From the NCBI GenBank assembly GCA_023525715.1, contig CM042015.1:82912250-82976249 (forward strand): a stretch of 64,000 nucleotides of DNA, in the 5' to 3' direction. The position numbers and the translations under genes are program-made. Below the pieces are notes generated by a model, which did not search any database, was not told where the DNA came from, and was given only the letters and a program-made list of their open reading frames with translations. Position 1 is the first letter of the stretch. The number at the start of each line of letters is the position of its first letter. Source of the DNA: Cichorium intybus. Lineage: Eukaryota; Streptophyta; Magnoliopsida; Asterales; Asteraceae. This document shows positions 54,775-64,000 of the stretch, piece after piece.

Positions 54775-57700
54775 ATGAGTTCTGGTACGATCATACACTC
54801 TTTTCTACTTTCATCACCTTGAATTTTATGTCATATGCTATATATATCAATATCTGTAATTAGAAAGATCACCACGTTTAGACCACAGGCTTGATTCTTG
54901 ATTCTATGTGGAGGTTTTTTACTGGTTCCTTGGTGACAATTACTCGAAAATTCCCTTGTAGTATCAAGCAAATATACTGCATTTGGTGTGCATTAAAGTT
55001 GCAATTTTTATGGCACAATAGATTGACGTACAAAATTTGATTATAATGCAGGTAAGAAAAAATTAAAAGAACTACTGCAGCAAAGTGATAATCGTACTTG
55101 TGCTGATTGTGGTGCGCCCGACCCTAAATGGGCGTAAGTTCTACCAATCTACATTATATTACATTGATGTTATTATATTACTTCATGCAGAAAGAACAAT
55201 TTCATAAAGAAAATTAGGGAAAGGAGGCTTTTTCCATTAAGTCCTACCTTTTCACTAATTTCACATCGTTTAATTTTTCATTTCATTTTCCCATGTGTGC
55301 TGTTGTTTTCTCGAATATTTTTAAATGTTATTTATCATGATAAGACCTAATACTTGCTGGGAAGAACAAGAAACACGGCCTTAGTAATTAGGACTGTAGG
55401 TGAGTGGTCACCTCAATATATCTTGCAATTTGGTCAAGAACATTTTTTCATTGACGCAAAGATATGTTTATTTATTTATTTATATATCTTGGAATGTGGT
55501 TGCCTCAATGCCTAAAACTATTTAGACTTTGGTTTGTTATTTTCAAAAGAGCAATATAAAAGCTATTTAGACTTTGGTGTGTTATTTTCAAAAGAGCAAT
55601 ATATAATTATTGAGACTCTTGATTGGTGAACTCAGCTGATGAAAAACCTAAAATCTTTTGTTGTAAGATATTGCAGTTTGTAAAGTAGTTTTGTATTTTG
55701 CAAGCGCATTTCCTACAAAATATAGTTGGTTTAACTCATGTACTTCATATAGACGGAGCAAACAACTATTTTTCACAAAATAAGTGGCTGAGCTTTATCA
55801 TTTTCTTTTTACTCTTTGGTATATTCGGTTTTGCTTATAGGTAAACAATTTGCCATTGATGTACTTATTCCTTTATATAATAGTATAATATATTTTTTAT
55901 TTTGAATCTCAGGTCACCCACCATTGGAGTATTTATATGCTTGAAATGCTGTGGTTGCCACAGAACTCTAAGTCCAGGTGTTTCAAATGTAGGTGCTTTT
56001 TTATGCTCTCTTAATTTCAGTGGTATTTTGGTCCTCTTGTATTATTCAACACCGATTGTACACACTAACTGTCTGATAGTTAGGGGTCCTTTTTGTAATT
56101 TTTGGATGCTTCATTCTGTTATCTGTAATTCTAGTAAAGATGAAATTGAAAGGGGTTTTTAATTATTACACTATAGTTAAAGGACTAGTTTGATATTAGT
56201 TGAAATCGAAGATAACCATATAATTCCATTATTGTTATGTGGTAGGTTTTATCGGTGACATTAGATGAATGGACCGATGAAGAAGTTGAAGCGATGGTTG
56301 AAGTTGGAGGAAATAGTTCTGCAAATTCGATCTATGAGGCTCATATTCCTGAAGGAGTTTCTAAGCCTGGCCCAGATGCTAGTCATGAGCAACGTACAAA
56401 GTTTATCAGGTATATTTTATTTACAACAAGCCAAGTAGGTAAAATTTAATAATTTAGTTAAAATAGAAACATGTCAAACGGGTCAAAACTTATTTATAAT
56501 GCCATAAACGATTTGTAATTCTCCTTCGAAATAACTCCTTGCTATGTCTTTTTTTATGTATGAAACTAGGCGAATCCCCGCGCGTTGCGCAGGAACAAAA
56601 TTATGTAGTTAGAATAATAATACATATATTTTGTTAAAAATATCTATGTCATTGTTATCTACTATGTACTAACAATTGTATATAAGACACAAAAAGTTGA
56701 TGTATCACTAATGAATTATCTTATATCAAGACATTTGTTCTAAATAATCAAAAAATAAAGAAATAATTAGTTAAATAATATCATAATAAATAAAAAATAA
56801 GAAATTTCAGATAATGATTAAAAAAAATCATAGTATAGTTAGAATCTATACCGTGGAATTTTTTTAGATTTATTGGTAATGAACTAACATATTTTTATCG
56901 TCAACACTTAAACAATTAAATACTAATGTTTAACTAAAATAAACTACCTTAATTAATGTGATAATATCATTATAATATCTAACTTTGTCATAATATTTAC
57001 GATTACAAACTAATGATAATGTTTGTATTGATTTAATAAACATACTAAAAGCATGTTTTTACGTACATTTAATTCTAAAAATTACATATACAATAAAATT
57101 AAAATTATGTTTCATCATCTATTATAAACAATTAAAAACTAATATTTATTTAAAATGAATTACCATGATTCAAGTGATAATATCATTATAATATATAATT
57201 TATCGTAATATGTTGATTATAAACTAATATTAACATTATTATTAAAAAGAACATGAAAAGTCATAAGAGTTTTAAATAAATGTGATTGAAGTGAAAATAT
57301 CTCTATTAATAATTATAATATGTAAGTAATTGTAAAATGTACTTATATATTAGCAAACTTCATTTCTTAGAAAATAATTATAATATATAATGAACTAAGT
57401 ATTTTGTAAAAACTATTCAATTTAATCAAATTTAAGTACTGATTATATGTATGATTTACTAAGTATTTTGTAAAATCATTCATTTTGATCAAATTAAATT
57501 ATTAATTATATTTTTATTATGAATGCAAGAACAATTATTTATTGATCTACTTGCTTTATTTTTTCAATAAGCTCTTCAAGTATTCATGTGTTTTTTTGAT
57601 AATTTTTTATGAATGTCCGTTTAAATATAAATTCTAAAATATAATATCTATTTAACTAATTATATATAAAGTTCTTTCAAAATACTAAACACCCAAATAT

Positions 57701-60700
57701 ATAAATAAGATTTTATTTTATAAATCACAAACATAACACATGATAATAAAACATCAAAGCTTTTATTACATGAAGATTTATACTATTCTAATTGATGAAA
57801 TAAGAATACCAAAAATCTCAAATAAGAATCTAAATCATCAACTAATTACATAAGCTTAAGTTTGAGTTACAAAATAAGCATAAAACATAGTAAAATATAA
57901 TAAATTCATTGCAAAATGTGTTTTATACACACACATTTTCTTCATCGATAATTGTTGTATGATCATCGTAATATGGCTCGAAATATATCAAAAAAATAAA
58001 AAACTCAAGCCAACAAAAATATCTTTAAACCTTGGCATTCTTCTTTCTATATGATTTTTCTTACTTTGTATGTGATTTATAATTGTGTATTACTCAAATG
58101 ATTGTCATCTTTTATAGTAAAAAAAAGACTATTCAACTAGTATTCATTTGATACTCATAAATTATATCATTATTAATTTAAATACTTAGTAATTATAATA
58201 TATAAGTTAAAAAACTCTTGAGTGGTTTATAATAATTAGTTGAAAGATGAAAATGTAGAGGTTTCAAATGAATATGGTGCAAGAATGAGACATATCTTGA
58301 ACCATATTCATTTGGATGACCTCTATTATAAGAGTTATATAGATCTTGTTTTAAATAAACTCATTTATAACATGCTTAGGTGTCTACAATCTCCTAAATT
58401 ACTTCATTTATGAAAACTTGTAACATAATTGCTATTTTTATCATATTTGCTAACAACAATTAATATTGTTTATAGTTATTATATTCATGTCATTTGTTTT
58501 TGATTTTGTTACTTTATGATATAATAATTATTAAATTTGTTATTATTATTTATTATTGTCACTATTATTGTTATTGTTACCGGTTTTCCAATACGTACTT
58601 ATCCATAAACCAAACAAGAAATCACAAAAAGAAAAGAAATTATATCAAAGGTAATTCGGACGATTGCATTTATTTACTTTCTTTTAAAAATTTAAAATAC
58701 ATATTTACAAACCGGTTAAACCAAACAAGAAATCACAAAAAGAAAAGAAATTATAAAGAATTGGATTGCAATTTTATTTTATTCTAGGCCAACTAAACTA
58801 GTTAAATAGATTCAATTTCCTTCCAATTCCTTCATATTTCATTCCTCTTGCAATTTTGTTCCTTTAAAAGAAATCTATTAACCAAACACCCCTTACGTTT
58901 TTTTGGTTGCCTATGCATGCTAAAATTTGTATTTACTTTTATCTTTTAGGTCCAAATATGAACTTCAAGACTTCTTGAAACCAAGTTTGAAGATCTCATC
59001 AAACAGTGCTCCTAGAAGTCTGCCCGAAACTACAAGTGTTCAAGCTACAAGTTCAGCTCCAAGTTCAATACAGAAACACGTAAGTGCACAACACTTCTTT
59101 CATCTTTTTAGTTTCTATGTGGATTGAGTTTCTTTTGGACAATCAACCCTTAGTGGGCCATTGTGTACCTGATTTACATCTGACATGATGTTTTTTGGGC
59201 TGGACAGTATGGACCAGCTGGGTTGCTAGAAGAATAACTTTTTTGTAGTGCCAAATTTTTTTGTTTATCTAGAGTTTGAAAATGGTCATAGGAATGCATA
59301 GAGGGAGCTATTGGACTCTTAAAGTTCACAATTCTTCAAGGTGCAAATCTTGCGGTCCGTGATATGCTATCAAGTGATCCTTATGTTGTCCTTACACTAG
59401 GAGAGCAGGTCAGTCTCTTTGTTTCTAAAATTTTTTATATAAATAACTTCAAAATTGTGGAAGATCTAGGATTTTCAAACCATGGTATGTATTACTATAA
59501 AATAGCGATGTACCTTTTGATTTGTCTCACTTACAAGTTTCTTTTGTTCCTACATACCTAGTAAATATGCTTTCAAAATGTGTCCCACTTAAGCCATCTA
59601 ATTTGAAAAAATACTGGTAAAAGTACTAAATCTTGGCCTAATACAACAATATTAAACCATTTACAATTTTGTAAAAATCAATGAAAAACAATAAATACTA
59701 AAACATTTTTAAAAAGTATATACATAAATTTGTAGGCATATGATTGTTGTATTTTCTTGATTTTTCCTAATATTTCACAAATGGTTTAGTGTTGTATTAA
59801 ACCAAAATATTGATGCTTATTTTCTAGTAGCAAGTAACATGCTGTTTGTTATCCCATATATGGTTCTAAATTAAGTATGATGTTGTCTTGTTCATGGTAT
59901 CTTATGTTACTGTTATTAGAGGGCCCAAACAACTATACAAAAAAGCAACTTGAATCCGATTTGGAACGAGGAGCTAATGATTTCCATCCCTCCGGATTAT
60001 GGGCCCGTTAAATTGGTAACTAAATGCTCTTATTATTTTTAATATTTCGTTTTATTTTATAAAAATCCAAGTAAGTCACTCCTTTAGCCTCATTTGTTAC
60101 ACATGATTGAACGCAACTCATTTTATCGTGTTTGACATGCATTTGACTCGAACAAACTAATGTCAATGAATAAAATTGTAAAAAAATTTTCCAACCCAAA
60201 AAAATGGAACAAGGTGAGACAGGGACTCGTGATCAATTTCTCATATATGCAAAAGATATGAACGTCCTCATCATATTTATTATCAAAAATCGCCCTTGAA
60301 ATCTTTTATGGTCTCGTCCAATAGAGTCCAATATGGCTACGTTTGTTACACGAGAAGAGAATGGTCTAGACATAATTTATTAGGATACTTTCGAATGATG
60401 AATATGAGGAGTACATTTACGTATTTTGTAAAAAAACAAGGAATTGAAAGCAAATCCCTATGCCAGCCGGTTCACCTTTTTGGGTGGGACAAAGTTACAA
60501 GCTTTTGTTTCCCTGTCCTTGTTTTTGCCCTTTTTCCTATCCCTCTCACTGTAACTTCCTATCACAAGATTTTCATAACGAGGAGTTTTCTTAATGCAGC
60601 AAGTTTTTGATTATGACACGTTCTCTGCTGATGACATAATGGGCGATGCGGAAATCGACATTATGCCAATGTTAACAGCTGCCCAGGCATATGGGGACCC

Positions 60701-60878
60701 GTCACAGTTTGGGGACATGCAAATTGGGAAATGGCTGAAATCAAATGACAATGCACTGCTAGAAGATAGCATCGTAAATATTGTTGATGGGAAAATAAAA
60801 CAAGAGGTATCACTTGGTTTGCAGAATGTAGAGTCTGGGATAATATATCTTGAGATTGAGTGGCTGCCAACATCATAA
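54775..60878 (+). CDS. AGD12: ARF GTPase-activating protein with C2 domain (AGD12-type), 8 coding exons
   Basis: Coding exons are 54775-54784, 55052-55133, 55913-55988, 56246-56409, 58950-59079, 59292-59408, 59920-60015 and 60600-60878. All introns are GT..AG, and the sum is 954 bases (317 codons plus stop). Residues 20-43 form the ArfGAP zinc finger with C-x2-C-x16-C-x2-C spacing (CADCGAPDPKWASPTIGVFI then CLKC), followed by the HR of the arginine finger (CCGCHRTL) and LDEWTDEEVEAMVEVGGN. From about residue 155 comes a C2 domain (LLKFTILQGANLAVRDMLSS, DPYVVLTLGEQ, NPIWNEELMISIP, VFDYDTFSADDIMGDAEID) with the Asp residues that bind calcium. Such proteins stimulate GTP hydrolysis by ARF GTPases in vesicle traffic and dock to phosphoinositide membranes. 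AGD11/12/13 share this layout. A 1.8-kb Helitron lies in the intron before exon 5. Usual GVHR is GCHR here. Confidence 0.93.
56566..58343 (-). mobile_element. 1.8-kb non-autonomous Helitron in an ARF-GAP intron
   Basis: On the minus strand it starts TCTATATAACTCTTATAATAG (5' end at 58343) and ends with the hairpin CCTGCGC-AAC-GCGCGGG, then CTAG at 56566-56569. It lies between A and T. Both termini match those of the Helitron at 24676-27159, so the two are one family. The interior is very AT-rich without genes. Confidence 0.82.
58605..58757. repeat. Direct repeat pair in the same intron
   Basis: AAACCAAACAAGAAATCACA (and the following AAAAGAAAAGAAATTAT) occurs at about 58608 and 58719. It may be a short duplication; no element is recognised. 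Confidence 0.7.
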
Positions 60879-63353
60879 CAAGTGTCCTTTGTGTGATTGA
60901 GTGTATAGTTGTTTCTTTTGTTATTTCATTCATATCTATATTTTAAAATAAATGTTTCCGGTTGTATGAGTACCCAAAAAATTTACATGGTACACTTGTT
61001 TTTGTGGCATTTATTTTTACTTAATTATGTATGTTGCCAATACCCTTAGAAACATCAAGGGTTCGAGTATTAGAATCTACCCTTTGGGAGTTTCAGTTTC
61101 CATTCTACACACAATGTACATGATTTATACCTCACATGATGCTCATAACGTGAGGCCGTATCTTTTGTAGAAATTGCATATATGTTCCAAATACCTTAAG
61201 TTAATCCATATATGGGTTCTCTTGGTAGGTGATAGTTAGATAATTCATTCTTTTTAATGAAAGATAGTTCATTTAGTACCCCATTGTTAAAAAGGTCAAC
61301 TATTTTGGATCTCTTCTCCTTCAACATGGAATATAAGGTCTTAACCATTCAACTTGTTGACTATGAATTTATCTTAGTTTTTTTTTTCATTTTTAACACG
61401 AAAACTAGGACAAATTGTAGAAAATAACAATAAAATATACTTCTTTTATCAATATAGATAATGTATTTTATTTTAGCCCATTATAGCAAACTACTTCAGT
61501 TTCTTAATAAATAATAGCAATGTATGCATATTTTTTTATTGGTAATAGCAATAGTGAACCCATAATAACAATATATTTACATTTCTTTACATATAATAGC
61601 AATGCATATAGAACTTCTTTTAACAATAATAACAACATATATAGAGTTTCATTTTACCAATAATAGCAACATAACTTATACATGTATACCAATAATAGCC
61701 TATATGTAATAAATAAAGTACATTGCCAATATTAGTAGTGAACCGTAAGTATGTTATTAGTATGAGTAAAAGTGATAAAGTATGCGATGTTGCTATTAGC
61801 GGTAAAAATATTGTAAATACATTGGTAAAAGATACATTTCAGTTATCGGAAAAAAGTTGCAAGTACATTATTATTATAAGTAAAAGTATAAGTGTGTTGC
61901 TTTTATCAATAAAATAGAGTACATCATCCAAGTGGTAAGGAGAGTAAAATACATTTCCATTCTTTATATTTTGCCTAAATAATATATCTTTAAGACTTAT
62001 TAACACAACCTTTCAAGTCATGACTTGACTTTGAGTGAAATTATCTTAAAAGAGTTTAATGAAAATTTATTTGGACTAACATGTTGTAACATTAATCACA
62101 GATTAGTCATCTGCCAACCATATCTTGTTTTATGTCACAACATTCGAATATATAAATGAACCAATTAACAAAATTATAATAAGTATGCATAAACAAAATC
62201 TAAACATCCAAAGGTGTTGCTAATAACAAAATAAAATCTAGTATCCGAAGAAAAAACCATCCAACAATAATGTTGTAACAAAGTTCAAGTGCCAACAATA
62301 TCCTTGAATTGTTAATATAAAACATCCATTAAACAATATAAACCTCAATATTTTCATGTTCGCTCTTCAGGAGAAATCTCAAATAACCGCACACTTCTTA
62401 CTGAAATACATATAGGAAAAGGAAAACCAGAAAAGGTTAGGTTACAATACATAATTAATTAGGTTTACAACATGTTCATTAGATTTTGTTCATGATACAT
62501 TAACTCCATACACTAAAAAAAACAAACATCTAATACTAATTAGATCAATAGTTTGACAATTTATCCAACTTTTCATCAATAAAATCCATTAATGGAGATT
62601 TAAAAATCATCAAACACATAATCCAATGTGATCAGAATTTATAACTAAATAGCTAACTCACAACAATGTTTCTCATCATTGAAAACTAAGTGATCACCAT
62701 CAATACAGAATTCAATTTTTAATCCAAATCTAGAAAAATCTAAATATAGAATAGAAAATATAGAATTACGTCAAATTAGCTCATCCAATGACTACCAATC
62801 AACAACAGTCTTGGTATGTTAACCTCAACGGTGAGGAACATATCTCAGAAAGAAATTATGCTCCACACTTGCTAAATAAGAATCTCCAAGTAGTGTCTAT
62901 AATTGTGTGTTCATCGAGTTATTCACTGAGAAAAGAGAAAATGACATTATTTTTCATTTTCTAAATAACTTCACCCTTGTTAACAAGAACAATTCCATTA
63001 GAATACTTACATATCCAACCCTTCATTCCTTAATTTTTTTTATTAAAAGGCATAAAAATCAGCAACATATTTTTTATAAAACACCTATTTATTATACCAA
63101 TCTTATTATATAAAAGGAACACTATGAAGTACCTATTTTTACATGGGACTATTCCCCTATTAATGATCGAGTTTGTGTGTAAGTATAACATGCTATTGTC
63201 GAAGGTATCTATACCACTTGGTTTATAAAACTACAATGTGTAATAAATTATTCGATTGATTTAACAAACATTATAAATCCTTACAAGTGTTGTGACAAAG
63301 AAGCATTAGAGGACTACAAGTTTTATGGACTGAATAATGCCAAAAATGGCCCT
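60879..63353. other. Downstream intergenic region
   Basis: It starts with the 3' UTR of the ARF-GAP gene. 61430-61720 contains many loosely repeated AATAGCAA(T/C)(A/G)TA words in the style of the intronic foldback family but without clear arms. The remainder is AT-rich, with no gene that I can support. Confidence 0.5.
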
Positions 63354-63795
63354 TGTTAGGATATCCACAAAACACGCACATCCAAGAGCAAGACCAACAT
63401 AGTCCAAGCACGTAAGAGCCAAGCGCATGAGTTACCCTAGTTCCAACCCATTTAAGTGGTGTATTTCCTCATTTTTTGGTGCAAATCTATTGAGATTGTA
63501 TTAGGTTTTGCTATAGTGTTTGTAAAAACAAACAAATCATGTGGTTGGTCAATCATTTGAGCTAGTGCTTAATCGTTATACCCAGATCTTGTCTGTTGTG
63601 TGTGATGTCATTACATGGAAGTTACTTTGATTCCTATACCATACATGAAGTTCAACCTTGTAATAACTGGAGTGCATGATAATGTAAATTTTACTTTAGA
63701 ACTCTTTATGGTTATGATTTTAGCTTTCAGTTCTTTTTAGGTTTTGTTAATGTTTTACTTGATTATTCTGAATGGTCAAGAATGATTCAAAATCA
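63354..63795 (+). mobile_element. Probable 5' LTR of a Copia element running off the window
   Basis: A 442-base segment begins TGTTAGGATATCCACAAAAC and ends ...ATTCAAAATCA (TG...CA). It is followed after five bases by TGGTATCCGAGCC (63801-63813), close to the initiator-methionine tRNA primer-binding site TGGTATCAGAGC used by plant Copia elements. The internal part continues to the window end without recognisable gag yet. The second LTR is outside the window, so the call is tentative. Confidence 0.5.
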
Positions 63796-64000
63796 TATAA
63801 TGGTATCCGAGCCTCATATGGAGGCTATATTAGTATAATCCAAGCTTTGATTTTAGTGAAGGTCGAGTTTTGGGCCCTAACTCACAAAAGACAAATTTTC
63901 ATAGATCCTATGATTGTCGTGGTACTTAGACTATACATTTTTTTTGCCTTGGAACGTGTCCAGACTACAAAACTTGGAAAAATATGGATCTTCAAGTTTT

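Noticed and set aside
63801..63813. TGGTATCCGAGCC as part of a tRNA gene
   Set aside because: It has no cloverleaf around it and lies five bases after a TG...CA segment, which fits a retrotransposon primer-binding site.

Overview
The window is a piece of a nuclear plant genome, most likely a eudicot. Several repeat styles resemble those of the daisy family (Asteraceae), but that placement is an inference. The reasons for calling it plant nuclear DNA are: multi-exon genes with GT..AG introns rich in T and A, plant-type gene families, roughly 65-70 % A+T by eye, and a dense load of plant transposons of almost every class.

Three host genes look intact when their exons are joined by eye: an F-box/WD40-repeat protein (3496-8734, +, 9 exons, 433 codons), a short MEI2-type RNA-binding protein (43634-42566, -, 4 exons, 266 codons) and an ARF GTPase-activating protein with a C2 domain (54775-60878, +, 8 coding exons, 317 codons). 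In each case the summed exon length is a multiple of three and every junction is canonical.

Most of the rest is transposon. From 9.9 to 24.3 kb a run of inverted-repeat elements is separated by long (TA)n microsatellites. The main one (11033-22166) is a Mutator-like element of 11.1 kb. It carries an apparently intact 830-aa FAR1/MULE transposase on the minus strand and, facing it, a decayed ULP1-like (SUMO protease family) gene, the arrangement known from Kaonashi-type (KI) MULEs. A 1.66-kb non-autonomous relative lies next to it (22475-24138). From 24.7 to 27.2 kb is a Helitron whose empty target site is preserved in a neighbouring repeat. From 30.2 to 41.1 kb is a nest: a 1-kb non-autonomous CACTA element (target duplication TTA) holding a 9.8-kb CACTA element (target duplication TTT). 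The inner element has an intact TNP2-type transposase and a TNPA-like gene with one frameshift. From 44.6 to 52.9 kb come transposase and Copia relics, more (TA)n-bounded elements, and a 4.5-kb Helitron that carries a fragment of a lipoamide dehydrogenase gene and a piece resembling mitochondrial 18S rRNA. A further Helitron sits in an intron of the ARF-GAP gene. The right edge holds what looks like the 5' LTR and primer-binding site of a Copia element.

The introns of the F-box gene contain at least seven copies of one foldback repeat family. The region therefore reads as three conserved genes in a sea of nested mobile DNA, with at least two potentially active transposase genes (MULE and CACTA). 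All exon models and element borders were derived by reading the sequence; none has been checked by alignment or transcript data.
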